From Shinisaurus crocodilurus (lineage: Eukaryota; Chordata; Lepidosauria; Squamata; Shinisauridae), in NCBI GenBank assembly GCA_021292165.1, contig CM037876.1, positions 119,169,379 through 119,233,378 on the forward strand: DNA of 64,000 bases, given 5' to 3'. How positions within the stretch are numbered: position 1 is the stretch's first letter; each line of letters opens with the position of its first letter. The notes under the pieces were generated by a model. The model was not told where the DNA came from and ran no database searches. It saw only the letters and a list, made by a program, of their open reading frames with translations. Below are positions 22,589 through 33,179 of this stretch, one piece after another. The translations under genes and the position numbers were made by a program.

Positions 22589-23263
22589 CTAAAAAAAGGA
22601 AACAAAGGAAGGGAGTTCATTTCCAACAAAGACTGGGAAGGCAGCAGTTATAAGTGAAGTGTCTATAGCAGAGATTCCCAGCCTATGTGGCACAAGAAGG
22701 GCTTAATGTGCTCTGAAAAATTAAAAAAAAACCCCGCAAAAAAGGACTGTCCCAGCCAGGGCCGGCACATCCCATCAGGGTCCCACTAGCCCCCTGGAGC
22801 TACAGCAGCTCTTCATCATTGCAACCTGCTTGTTCACGTGCCTTTTGTTCTGGTGGCCCAGACAATTGTGGTGGTGAGAAGGGAGAGAAGTACCGTAGAT
22901 GCTGCTGCCTGCTTGCTCACTGGCTCCCTGCCTGTCAAGCAAGCAAGAGGTAGCAAGGATGAGAAAGAGGATGAGGAGCAAGAGCAGCTGGTGACCATGG
23001 CGGTGAGAAGGGAGACTCAGTGAGGGAGGGGGCCCATTGAGAGTGTTTTGCCCAAGTGACCTCAGAAACCTGGAGCCAGCACTGGTCCAGGAAGCCACAA
23101 GAAGGACCACCATGGGGGAAAATAACAGAAGGACCAGGAATAGCACAATAATGCAGCTTATTGGTGCAAAAGAATGAGTTACAAATCAGCAGTCATGGGG
23201 AATTAACTAGTTAAGTAACTAGTTAAAAGATTAAACTTTGGTTAATTTTTTTCAGCTGTCCAC
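22589..23263. other. Intron sequence, nothing recognised
   Basis: Includes short AT-rich runs; nothing named. Confidence 0.35.
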
Positions 23264-23460
23264 CTCCATTATTATTATTATTATTATTATTATTAATTCA
23301 ATTTATATCCCGACCTATATACCACTACTCTAGGCGGCGTACAAAATAATAATCAACCAAACAGACAAGTATACAACAAAAACATCTGTCAAACACAAAA
23401 ACAGCATAAAAATTCCATTAAAACTCCATAAAAACAATACAATTCCATAGTAATGTGACA
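23264..23460 (-). mobile_element. LINE 3'-tail-like piece with (ATT)n
   Basis: (ATT)n at 23,265-23,295 then AATTCAATTTATATCCCGAC and CTAGGCGGCGTACAA, the complement of a CR1/L2-type 3' UTR end. No coding part seen. Confidence 0.45.
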
Positions 23461-23646
23461 GAATGTTATAAAAGGATGTTAACTTCTATTAGTTAACAAA
23501 ATAATTATTTTAATGGGTAAGTTTTTAAAAAAACTGAAATCCAGTTTTCCTAGAGTGTTCCTGACATAGCCACTCTCAAGGATGCTATACTGAACAACAT
23601 TTCTTTATTGAAACTCTAGGACTTCTTGTTTCAGAGGCAGACTATG

Positions 23647-23960
23647 ACCGGGTTCTCATGACACGGCAACCCATCGTGGGTAACTAGCCACGGTGGGTTG
23701 TCGTGTTGTGCAAACCTGGACTGCTTCCCACAGGGTGGCTTGTTTGGGGGCAACAAGCCACCCTGCCAACCCATGGCTTGTTCTGGGGGTTGTTGGACCC
23801 ATGAGGGGTTGTTGTGTTGTCCAAATCTGGGCAACCAACACCACTGTGGGTCGAGGGAAGTGATGAGTGAGCAGCTCTTGCCAAGCTTGCCTGGGCCACC
23901 ACCAGTGATGGCTGCTGCAGCACCAAGTGCCCAAGTGGCACTTTGGAGCGGGCATCACTG
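23647..23960. mobile_element. Hairpin-chain foldback element, short relative of 38.9-40.1 kb
   Basis: Consecutive hairpins, for example CACGGCAACCCA..TGGGTTGTCGTG and GGTGGCTTGTT..AACAAGCCACC. They are followed by GCTCTTGCCAAGC and GGCACTTTGG words that recur in the same order near 39.4 kb. Confidence 0.65.
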
Positions 23961-24383
23961 GTTTGCTACCTATTTTTTAAATTATTTTCTAGGCACCAGA
24001 AATGAGCACAAATGTTTTCGTTAATTTTGTTGTTGTTGTTGGTACTTCAAAGTTGTATACTTGCACGACTCTGAAGTACCAGCAGAAAAATGGTTTTATA
24101 ACGACCCAAAATGTGAAGCCTTGCCTGGTCAATGTCTTGGTAAGTGCCTGCTGTCAGAGCAGGCAATATCCAAGGACATTGCCAAAGCCAGGCTTCAAAT
24201 GTGTGATTTTGCTTTCACTTGACAGCTGTCAAGCACAAAGCAAAGCTGTGACAAGATCTTTGCTTGCAAAAGGGGGTGGCGACTACATCAACCCCTTCAC
24301 AGTGAGATCCTCTAGGTTTTAAGTTTGGACCTGACAGTTCTCAGTGTCCTCCACCTCTTCCACCCTCTCCTGAGCCTCTAGGT

Positions 24384-24529
24384 CAGGGCTCTCCAACCTT
24401 GGGTCCCCAGATGTTGCTGGACTACAGCTCCCAGAATCCCTTGCCATTAGCCATGCTGGCTGGGTATGCTGGGAGCTGTAGGCCAGCAACATCTGGGGAC
24501 CCAAGGTTGGAGAGCCCTGCTCTAGGTGC
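24384..24529. mobile_element. Foldback MITE, diverged CAGGGCTCTCC subfamily
   Basis: Ends CAGGGCTCTCCAACC and GGTTGGAGAGCCCTG. Exact 8-bp duplication ctctaggt at 24376-24383 and 24530-24537. Confidence 0.9.
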
Positions 24530-24602
24530 TGGAGAAAGTGGAAAAGTGCAGCCCACCCCATTTACGGGAGCAGTTACTTTTGACAGCTGTCAAAAGTAAG
24601 GG

Positions 24603-24930
24603 GCCCAGTGATTTATTAACTGCCAATTTGTCTTTTGTCACCACCATTTGCCTCAATTCCTCAGACTTCCTTCCTGAAAACATCACTTCAGACACAGGCA
24701 TCTGTCCTGTATCTTCTGCAGTGAAGACAGATGAAAACAAATAATGCAGCTTCTCCATGATCTCCTTATCCTCCTTCAGTACTCCTTTAACTCCATTATT
24801 ATCCAGTGGTCCAACTGCCTCCCTGGTTGGTTTCCTGCTTCTGGTATATTCTGGTTTAATTGTTGTAAACCGCCCAGAGAGCTTTGGCTATTGGGCGGTA
24901 TAGAAATGATGATGATGATGATGATGATGA

Positions 24931-24979
<49 letters not shown>

Positions 24980-25640
24980 TATCCTTGATGTCAGCAATAT
25001 GCTCCTCCAAATGCTTTTTTGCATCTCTTATTGTCTGCTTGCATCTCCTTTGTGCAAGCTTGTGCTCCCTTTTGTTTTCCTCATTTGGGCAAGACTTTCA
25101 TTTTCTGAAGGAAGCCTTCTTATCTCTAATAGCTTCTTTGACACTGCTCGTTAACCATGCTGGTGACCTCTTGGACTTGGTACTACCTTTCCTAACCTGT
25201 GGTATACTTTCTATCTGAGCTTCTGTTATTGTGGTTTTGAGTCCAAATCTCCAAGCATTTTGAAGGAATTTAACCCTCTTGACTACCCCTTTCAACTTCC
25301 TTTTTACCAGTTCCCTCATTTTAGAGAAGTTTCTGCTTTTGAAGTAAAATGTGACTGTGTTAGACTTCTTTGGCAATCTTCCATTTAAATATATATTAAA
25401 TCTGATAGCACTGTGGTCACTATTTCCAATTGGTTCAACAACATTTACATCTCGTACTAGGTCCTGGGCAACACCACTTAGGATTAAATCCAGGGTTGCC
25501 TCCCCTCTGGTCGGTTGCATGACCAGCTGTTCTAGGGCACAGTCATTTAGGACATTGAGAAATGTAACCTCTTTGTCATGACTGGAACATGCATTTATCC
25601 AGTCATCTAAATGATTAAGCAGTGAGATGGGGTTCTTTTT
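24603..25640 (-). mobile_element. CR1 LINE, endonuclease-to-RT linker part, interrupted
   Basis: Minus-strand frames read the end of the endonuclease (LDLILS, then GNSDHSAIRFN, catalytic SDH at ~25,420) and the linker (KSKRSPAWL). After an insertion they continue MEKLHYLFSSVFTAED near 24,740. Both 5' and 3' parts are missing. The frame is open over more than 170 codons around 25,100-25,640, so it is not very old. Confidence 0.75.
24842..24984 (+). mobile_element. LINE 3' tail inserted in CR1, (GAT)n(ATT)n
   Basis: TTGTAAACCGCCCAGAGAGC and CTATTGGGCGGTATAGAAAT, the same 3' UTR as the L2-like LINE ending at 56.3 kb, followed by about 9 GAT and 16 ATT units. It splits the CR1. Confidence 0.75.
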
Positions 25641-25689
25641 AAAAACAACAGCTTTTAAAAAAAAATCATATTGGTTTATAATCACAATC

Positions 25690-26656
25690 CAACATGGTGA
25701 GCACAAGAGTTCAAGCAATAGGTGCAACAGAATACAACAGTGCACCATGTTGAAAACGCACGATAGCTGTGTTCAGTGATGTCTGCTGTGAGCGACCCAC
25801 AATGCACTGAGTTAGCAGTCTTGTAACAGACTGAGCTCTCTGAATAAAGGGTATTAATGAGCTCAATGTAGAAGGAAATTGTTTAGCTTGAGCTTGTTGG
25901 TTTGCATACAGGAACCAGCACGGTTCATGTACATGCAAGTGGATCTTTGATTTGTATCTGAAGCATACTAATCTTGCCTGCTCTGCAGCTATTGCACCAG
26001 ATGGATAGTCATCATTTACTGTTAAATTCTGAAAAGCATCATGGCTTCATCATCACTCTAGGAACGCACGAAGGGCCAAACCAGACATGGCCTTTATTGC
26101 GTAGTTTGGCATTGCATCTCTGTTTCTCTTTAACAGATAACTAGTGCTACACAATGCAAAACCTACGTGATCAAAGACATGTCTAGTTTGGCCCAGAAGC
26201 ACCATGCCTTTGTCTTCCTCACAGATTTTCCCATATCAATATGTTCAGTGAATGCACGCAAAGCAAGAAGCGCGTCAACATATTTTTGGCTCAGCTGCAG
26301 GTAAATTGATCCAATAGTCTTTCCTGTCGACAGTAAAAAATTCTGAAGGAACCCTTGGATATACTAAGTGGATCAACAACATTAGTAAAATGCTCTGGAA
26401 ACTGTGTTGGTGAAGGGCAGCACCAAAATATTTTAAATAAATCAGTATCTGGGGATTGAATGACAATTTCAGCATCCCAACTGTGCTTCTCTGAAATAAA
26501 CATGATTGTACTTAAAAAATTACAAAGAGGTGTCGGTCCACAGGAAAAATTACAAAATCCACAATCAGGCAATACCTTTGATAGAACCAATAAAAAAACA
26601 TCACAAAACAGTGGGCACAAGTTCTCCAGAACTCTTTTATCAGGCTGGATGTTAAG
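25690..26656 (-). pseudogene. Decayed coding relic of an unidentified repetitive protein family
   Basis: Minus-strand pieces in different frames include WDAEIVIQSPDTDLF (~26,450), DALLALRAFTEHIDMG (~26,250) and PFIQRAQ (~25,840). They resemble, from memory, a multicopy metazoan family with SPDTDV and HAFTGCD motifs that I cannot name securely. Stops and shifts separate the pieces. Solo LTR B lies immediately next to it at 26,657-26,661, possibly inside the same relic. Confidence 0.35.
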
Positions 26657-26661
26657 CAAAG

Positions 26662-27406
26662 TGTGGAGAGAAAGCCTGACAGAACATACACTTTGCCCCA
26701 CATTCCACCTGCATAATCTCTACCCGGGGCAGAAGAGCCCAGTCCGAGACACATTTACATACTGATGGTCTTCCCCAAGCACCCTCAATGGTTCGCCAAG
26801 CACCCTCAATCGCCTTTCCGAGCACCTTTGATGGGCCATGGGCAAGGTGGTGCTGAAACCACCGCACCCCCTCCTGCCTGGCCAAACCGGTTTGTCCTGT
26901 CAGCGGAGGGAGGGGTCATGGGATCAAGAGGGGGGCAAGAGAGGGGGTAAAAGTAGCAACCAGGACTTCTGCTGTTTGTTGGAAGTAAGGTGCATTGAAG
27001 CACGGAGCAGGTCATCGGCTCAGGCCAGCCCGGACATTCAACCCCCAAGCGGAGCACCTGGGTACGCTGGTGTAAGTTCTTACACTAGGTTAGCCTAGTG
27101 TATACTCTCTGATGTTAGCTTAGAATAGCGTAGATTCTCAGTTGTTATTTTGTAGTTCTGACTGTGTGTAACAAGATATTTCCTCTTGTCAATTTCATTC
27201 CCCTTATCTCCCTTTCCAATTTGTTCTTGTTTACTATTCAATAAACTTTATTTCCTTTTACCCTGAGCGTAGTTCGCTTTGACTCAGTGCTCAATTCCAG
27301 TGTTTACGACCCGAGCTGAATCAGGGATTGCAAGCGGTGAGCTCCAGGCTTTCAGTGAAGCCGCGGAACTCCCGTTTTGCAGTCCTTCACACGGCAGTCC
27401 TTCACA
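26662..27406. mobile_element. Solo LTR B (745 bp), same family as LTR A
   Basis: Begins TGTGGAGAGAAAGCC and ends CCTTCACA. Exact 5-bp duplication caaag at 26657-26661 and 27407-27411. An ATTCAATAAACTTTATTTCC polyadenylation region lies near 27,237. The last ~15 bp are locally duplicated (GCAGTCCTTCACAC twice). Confidence 0.85.
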
Positions 27407-27411
27407 CAAAG

Positions 27412-28212
27412 TGAGGGAAAGGAGGAGAAAACGCGTGTGTGTTGGGGAGGGAAGGAGGCTTGATGCAGAAGCCACACGGTCTGCATTCAGTGAGTGTTAT
27501 GATGGAGTGTAGGAGGAGATAGCAGACTTAAGTGCATTAAGCTATACTAGCATTATGCAGGTTTTGGGCTGCACCTAAGACTGCTGGGACAAAGAAACAC
27601 ACCATGGCTGATTCCCCCATTTTTGAAAGTATAAAAATCCGCAGTTACCCAGATCTAGAGCTAGGCCAACATTTTCAGTTGAGCTTGTTTAAACCATTTG
27701 CAGGTCCAGGGAGCGGGGAAAGGAGAAGATAAATTTCTGAGAATTGGAAGCAGGCTGGGGGGTTGGCTTATCCTATTTTAAATAGATGAAGTGGCCAAGG
27801 GTTTTTTCTTCTTCCTAGTTTTATATTTTTTTAGAAGCCTTGCTGGCTGCAGCTCCTCCCAAGTCCTGGGCCTCATTTCCACTTCCTGGCTGTGCTAGAT
27901 GACCTCCATGAAAATGGCTGCTCCTGCTGGGGATGTGGGGAAGATGTGGTCAGGAGCCTCCTACATAGGATTTAAGGCTGGCCAGTGAGAAGTATAGATC
28001 AGTCTATCTGGAGCTTTGAGCCAGGGTGGAGTTGCCCATGTAAAGTAGACCACAGGAGGTGTGGCTTCCTAGCTTTCACCTTATGTTGCAGGAAACACAC
28101 TGTTTGGGTTGAACTGACAAGAGTTTAAAAGTTGTTGCTTGTTGCAGATCCCTGTACTAAACAAATGACATTCCTGCCCGATTAAGGCAATTATAGCCTT
28201 AATCGGGCATTC
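27412..28212. other. Unassigned; small perfect hairpin at 28,174-28,206
   Basis: GCCCGATTAAGGC and GCCTTAATCGGGC pair perfectly around a 7-bp loop just outside the following foldback. Nothing else recognised. Confidence 0.45.
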
Positions 28213-28655
28213 AGTAATTGTAAGCATGGAAGGAAACGGGGGGACACTCGCAGCAGCCCCACCCCTTCCACCCACAACTTTCCCATGTTTACTGCAAAGG
28301 TCTGAAGAGGAAATGTAACTGCATTTACCCGAATGCGATTACAGAGCTACATGCAGCCAGGTACTCTGATAAGGCAGGGTTCTCTGGGCCAGTCACTGAC
28401 CCTCAGCCTAACCTACCTCACAGGGTTGTTGTGAGGATAAAATGGAGAGGAGGGGGATTATATAAGCCGCCTTGGGTTCCTTGTCGGAAAAAAGGCGGGG
28501 CATAAATATAATAAATAAATAAATGTGTGGTGCTCTGTAACCGCACTCAAGTGGATGCAGTTCATTTTCCCCTTCAGACTCCGGGTAAACATGGGAAGGT
28601 TGTGGGTGGAGGGGACTAAGCCTCAGTGTGCGTCCACACTTACAATTTTTTGACG
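28213..28655. mobile_element. Large foldback with a Sauria SINE piece in its loop
   Basis: The left arm (GTAATTGTAAGC, CCTTCCACCCACAAC, CCCATGTTTAC, AACTGCATTTAC, CGATTACAGAGCT) is complementary to the right arm in reverse order over ~130-150 bp with scattered mismatches. The SINE piece at 28,385-28,523 lies between the arms. Confidence 0.7.
28385..28523 (+). mobile_element. Sauria SINE, 3' fragment
   Basis: GGGCCAGTCACTGACCCTCA through GGCGGGGCATAAATATAATA and AATA repeats. Head missing. Confidence 0.85.
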
Positions 28656-29026
28656 ATTGAATAGGGCTTATATCTTTCAGGCTTGGAATATTGCACATGA
28701 TTCCTTCCAACTTGCTCCCTCAAATTGTGTGATGCTTAGTTTTTGCAGCGTCAGTATAGTACACTTTTCTTTAATTCGTCATCTAAGTGGGACACTCCTG
28801 GTGCAATCTAAAGAGCCTATCAAGAGCGTCATCATTCTGTGTTACTCTCCCAAACCCTCCAAGCACCAGCAGTTTCTGGGTTTCTCTCATGTTACATTTC
28901 ATGATCAGGTGACTGTGTTGTGAAGGATATAGTTCCTCTAGCTATACCGAAATTTCCAACAAGAACTTCTTGCCAAATTTCAGGATGGTTTTTCTTCCAG
29001 GCACTGCTTTGAAGCCAAGTACACTG

Positions 29027-29251
29027 AGGGTGCTTCCAGACGGATGGAGGGTTCCTAGTGCTACCACTCAGAAGGCATTGTGCAGCTATTCCGTCTTTTT
29101 CTCCTCAATGGATTTAAGAAAAAAGACGGAAGCAGCGGTGGGAAAACACATGATGGTTACGAGTGGAAGACAATGATTTCTGGACCTCCCGTAAAATTCT
29201 GTGAATGAGGCAGGGTGATGGTGCATTAAAAGCCTTGTCTGGAAGCACCCT
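29027..29251. mobile_element. GTGCTTCCAGAC foldback MITE, complete copy
   Basis: Inverted ends AGGGTGCTTCCAGAC and GTCTGGAAGCACCCT; an internal imperfect arm surrounds AAAAAGACGGAA / TTCCGTCTTTTT. Partial relatives are at 15.8 and 50.3 kb. No clear target duplication. Confidence 0.75.
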
Positions 29252-29660
29252 GAGAGCAAACAAGAATAATTTTGATTATTTTACAGCAATACATACTTCA
29301 TGAGCGCTTCTATGCTTTCCAGGCATAGTCATACTTCCTTTTGCCTTATTAATCTGATGAGCGGTATATATACTGTTCAGCATACACAGAATGGATTGGG
29401 GAGGAGCTTTGCACCCACTGGCTCTGCCTTCTGTGTGTTTGGCCAAAAGATCTGTACGTACATAGAGGCTCCTTTTAGACCTTTGGCTGAATGCAAGGGG
29501 TTTGGGGCACAATCCCTCTGTCCCTCCATGGCTTGCTTGTTTTTGCTCTATGACAAAATCCTTCTATCTAGCTGACCTGAGATGCGTTTTTCACTAGTTT
29601 CGTCCGTCAAATATGAGAGAGTATGGAATCCTAGCAATGGGAGCCAGGATGCAAACTCAC

Positions 29661-29703
29661 CTCAGCTGACCTCTGGCTTTCCTCTGAAGCACTTGTGACA
29701 TCC
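29661..29703 (-). CDS. RNF220-like: RNF220-like micro-exon (43 bp)
   Basis: Acceptor TTTTCTCTTCACAG, donor GTGAGT. The first G completes the AG| codon left by the 38.5-kb exon (Arg), then DVTSASEESQRSAE, ending in phase 0, which fits the 22.5-kb exon exactly. It is short and low-complexity, so homology alone would not identify it; the call rests on splice sites, strand, order and phase. Confidence 0.7.
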
Positions 29704-29809
29704 CTGTGAAGAGAAAATGGAGAAGGTAACTATGGGTAAGGCCAGAAGGTCACAAACTGATCCTTCCCACGACTTGTTATTTTCCAGCTTTAGACAGTTT
29801 GTTCCCATC

Positions 29810-29836
29810 ATTGATTGATTGATTGATTGATTGATT
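29810..29836. repeat. (ATTG)n microsatellite
   Basis: Six to seven TTGA units directly visible. Confidence 0.9.
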
Positions 29837-30312
29837 TTAACCTATTGCAAATGTATACTTTATTCCTAGTCATAGGTGAGTTTCAGGCTGGACGGGGTTT
29901 TCTTTTGGGGGGGGGAGGTCTGGAGGATGAGGAACCTCTGCGTTTGGCAACCATCCCCTCCTACCAAGCCATGGCCATACCATAGCCTGCCACCTGCACC
30001 GTAAACCAAGGGCTTTTCCAGACAAGGATTTATTGAGGAATCTCCATGGTGCATTCGCTCACATTTCACAGGTGGCCCAGACGACAGCATCATCATCCTT
30101 TCGTAATCTCTCTGTGTTTTCCCAGCAATTCTCCTGACTTTTTGCTTAACACGGAAAATCGGTTAAGGAGGGAAAGAGCAGAACAGCTACACATTTTCTT
30201 TGATGGTGTGAACAACAAAATGCAGAATGGAAGCAGGATGGGAGGAGTTGTCCCTGGGGATGGTGCATGACATCTTGGAGATGCCCCTCCTTTCCCGATT
30301 GCTTGCCATGTA

Positions 30313-30562
30313 CAGTAATACCTTGGATTGCAAGTAACTTGGCTTGAGAGCGTTTTGCAAGACAAGCAAAGTTTTAAATATTTATTTAATTTCTTTTGAC
30401 TTGATATACAAGCGATGTCTTGCAATACAAGTACTGTAGTACGGCTTAAATTAAAAATCTCTGTACACATTTTTTGGGGGGGATTTCGTTTTGATCTAAG
30501 AGTGTTTTGGATTACAACCACGTTTCCAGAATGAATTATGCTCTCAATCCAAGGCATGACTG
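30313..30562. mobile_element. TA-flanked MITE, copy 1 (mariner/pogo type)
   Basis: Ends CAGTAATACCTTGGATTG and CAATCCAAGGCATGACTG, with TA on both sides (30311-30312, 30563-30564). A second copy is at 40.2 kb. TA duplication and CAG..CTG ends fit Tc1/mariner (pogo/Tigger-like) elements. Confidence 0.85.
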
Positions 30563-30594
30563 TATTTCCTGTTGTAGAGCCACGTCCTGCAGCT

Positions 30595-31690
30595 CCTTCC
30601 AGTTCTTCAAACTGACACTAGCAGCCACTTAATCGTTTCTTTTGCTGCTTTACTCCACGAATGCAATGGCCCGGTATGCATGTAACAAGAAGCCACCACG
30701 GGTGAAGTTCCCCATGTGATTTATTGTTGTGGCAGCTGCCGCCATTCTGAATATTTGGGTCGCAGCAGGGGACGTACCATAGCTTCTCGTTACGTGTAAA
30801 CCTGGTGAGGGTGTTGTCGGGGTGGTTGACAAGCCACCTACAACCCTAACAGCAATAGGAACTTCACCCATGGTGGCTTCTCCTTACATGAGAACCTGGT
30901 CAAATGTGTTCAGCGCCGGAACAGAAATCGCCTACTTAACTTCGTAGTCTGCTTTTGTGCATTATTATTATTATTTTTTTACGCTAGTGGTGTTCCAGAT
31001 GAACAGACTTGTGCAGTGTCTATAAGCAAACATTTAAATGTTTGAAATTGTGTGAGACAGCTTTGCAGTGGTGGTGATGCAGTGTGCAGGTGGGACTGAG
31101 GCTTTTTTATGTTGCAGGGGAGAGGAATTTGTTCAGTCTCTTAAAAAAGAAACTAATACATCTCCTTTGAGCTCTTCAAAGGGGCATTATTAGGCACTTA
31201 ATTGTTTCCTTTCCAGCTTCACTCCTGGAATGCAGTACTGAGATCCCCTGCTTAAATTTGCAGTGTTGTGTTTTTTAAAAATAAATAAATAAATAAATAA
31301 ATATAAATGTATGTTAGTGATATTCCAAAAGAACAGGCTTGCACAAGGACTATAAATTTAAAAAAATTAAAGCTTTAAATTGTATGAGACAGCTGTGCAA
31401 TGGTGATGCTGGAGTTGGGTGAGGGCAAACTTTGCTATAGGCCGCTAGTATATTCTATGGGTTTGTGAATGTTTTTTGCAGTGTTGTGTTTTTTAAAAAT
31501 AAATAAATAAATAAATATAAATGTATGTTAGTGATATTCCAAAAGAACAGGCTTGCACAAGGACTATAAATTTAAAAAAATTAAAGCTTTAAATTGTATG
31601 AGACAGCTGTGCAATGGTGATGCTGGAGTTGGGTGAGGGCAAACTTTGCTATAGGCCGCTAGTATATTCTATGGGTTTGTGAATGTTTTA
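30595..31690. repeat. Three related units in direct order, the last two nearly identical
   Basis: Copies starting at 31,260 and 31,478 (GCAGTGTTGTGTTTTTTAAA) agree almost base for base over ~210 bp, differing mainly in the AAAT-repeat length. A third, much more diverged copy lies upstream (TTCCAGATGAACAGACTTGT near 30,990; CTTCAAACTGACACTAGCAG near 30,605). Confidence 0.8.
30667..30903. mobile_element. GAAGCCACC foldback, internally deleted copy
   Basis: Outer arms AACAAGAAGCCACCACGGGT.. and ..ACCCATGGTGGCTTCTCCTT; inner part GGGGTGGTTGACAAGCCACC lacks its partner. Compare the complete copy at 34.4 kb. Confidence 0.7.
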
Positions 31691-31805
31691 CCCCCTCCTT
31701 TTCTTGCTTCATTTACCCATAAGTAATTACTTGAACAGCCTGATCCTATCCATGCTGTGAAGATGGGACATGGCGAAAGTTGGGCTGAGTTCCCCCCTCC
31801 CTTCT

Positions 31806-31973
31806 GAGTTTCATAGATTTCATAGAGCTGGAAGGAGCCTACAAGGCTATCGAGTCCAACCCCCTGCTCAATGCAGGAGACTAGAGGAGGGGTCTCCCAT
31901 CCAAGTAATAACCAGGCCTGACCCTGCTTAGCTTTCCACACTCAGACAAGCTGAGCCAGCGTAAGCCACAGGC
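31806..31973 (-). mobile_element. 5S-rRNA-derived SINE with CR1-type tail
   Basis: Same order as the copy at 564: tail TTTCATAGATTTCATAGAGC, CATCCAAGTAATAACCAGGC, CTGCTTAGCTTTCCACAC, AGCCACAGGCCTG. Confidence 0.85.
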
Positions 31974-32160
31974 CTGTTGATTCTGATTTCTTTTACCCTT
32001 GTTCTCTTGCTCTTCCTTGGAATGTGTCAGGCGTCCTTGGGGAGCGTGAGATGGTTGGCGGCACCTGGGAGACAACAAGGTATCTGCAGAGCTGCATATC
32101 AAGGCCAGAGCTAATTGGGATGAAGTCATGCGAAAATGCCCGCAGCTGGGAGGGGGCAGG

Positions 32161-32325
32161 CAGGACCGGTGCAAGGCAGTTTGGTGCCCTAGGCAAGATC
32201 ACATATTTAGCGCCCCCCCTTCCCACTTGAGAGCGCTGTATTTTTTTCCAAGGCGTTTCTGGCGCCCCCTTTAGCCCTGCACCCTAGGCAGCTGCCTAGT
32301 TGGCCTAATGGTAGCACCGGCCCTG
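32161..32325. mobile_element. hAT-type MITE (CAGGACCGGTGC)
   Basis: Ends CAGGACCGGTGC and GCACCGGCCCTG. Exact 8-bp duplication ggggcagg at 32153-32160 and 32326-32333. A second copy is at 51.4 kb. Confidence 0.9.
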
Positions 32326-32339
32326 GGGGCAGGGGCATC

Positions 32340-33156
32340 CTCCTTTGGAGATCAGGAGAGAAAGTTCTGCCTAGCAGGATGATGGGATTGGTGGAGCTTG
32401 GGCGGGAAGAGAGGGCTAGTTCTGGATAAAGGAGTTGGGTTAGGAAGGCTCTGGGTTCTTCCTCAGGCCCTGGATGCTGCGGGAGTTCAGGTATGCCGGG
32501 ATTGCAGGATAGCTGGGGAAGCTAGGCCTGGTTTGGCTCAAGCAGTTCTTTGCAGACTTTTGGGGTTTGTTTTAGATAATCTTTTAGAGTCCCTTTTTAT
32601 TCCCATTCCTCTTTCCTCACAACAACCTACCTCACCCCTTTCCCCCTACCTTCTTTTAGCCCTTTCTTATAGGGGACCATTGGAGACCTTACACTGCTTA
32701 ACCTTTAATTTTTGTTTTAATCAAGTCTCCATCTTAATAGCTGTGTGTGTTCCTTTTCTATCTGTAAGGGTGGGTTGCTACACCAAGTTGGTGTAAGGGA
32801 ACCGGGGAGGTGGGTGGCAGTCCTGGGGTAAGTTGGTACTGTGGCCTACCTTGCAGGGCTGGTGTAAGCAGCAGCCCTTCATACATGCTATTTTCTCAGA
32901 ATTAACACTGTAACTTTCTGCATTTTGCTTGTGCTACACTTGTAGTCTGAGCTCTGCACATGTTCAGAGGTACTTTTTGAATTGTTTTATTTATGCTAGT
33001 ACTCTATCCTCCTTGTACTGAAAACAGATTCCAGGGCTGAGCTCTCATAAGCCCTGACCTCCTCTGCATTGTGAGTTGAGACATGCACATTCCTTTGTTT
33101 CCTTGAAGTTGCTTACAAATAGAGACAAGCCTATGAAATCAGCTTTCTTCATAGGA
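32340..33156. other. Intron sequence, nothing recognised
   Basis: A plus-strand open frame of 132 codons (32398-32796) lacks domains or splice context that I can defend. Confidence 0.35.
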
Positions 33157-33179
33157 TAGGATCATAGAGTTGGAAGGGG

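Noticed and set aside
32398..32796. 132-codon plus-strand open frame
   Set aside because: No domain, no convincing splice sites and no conserved context.
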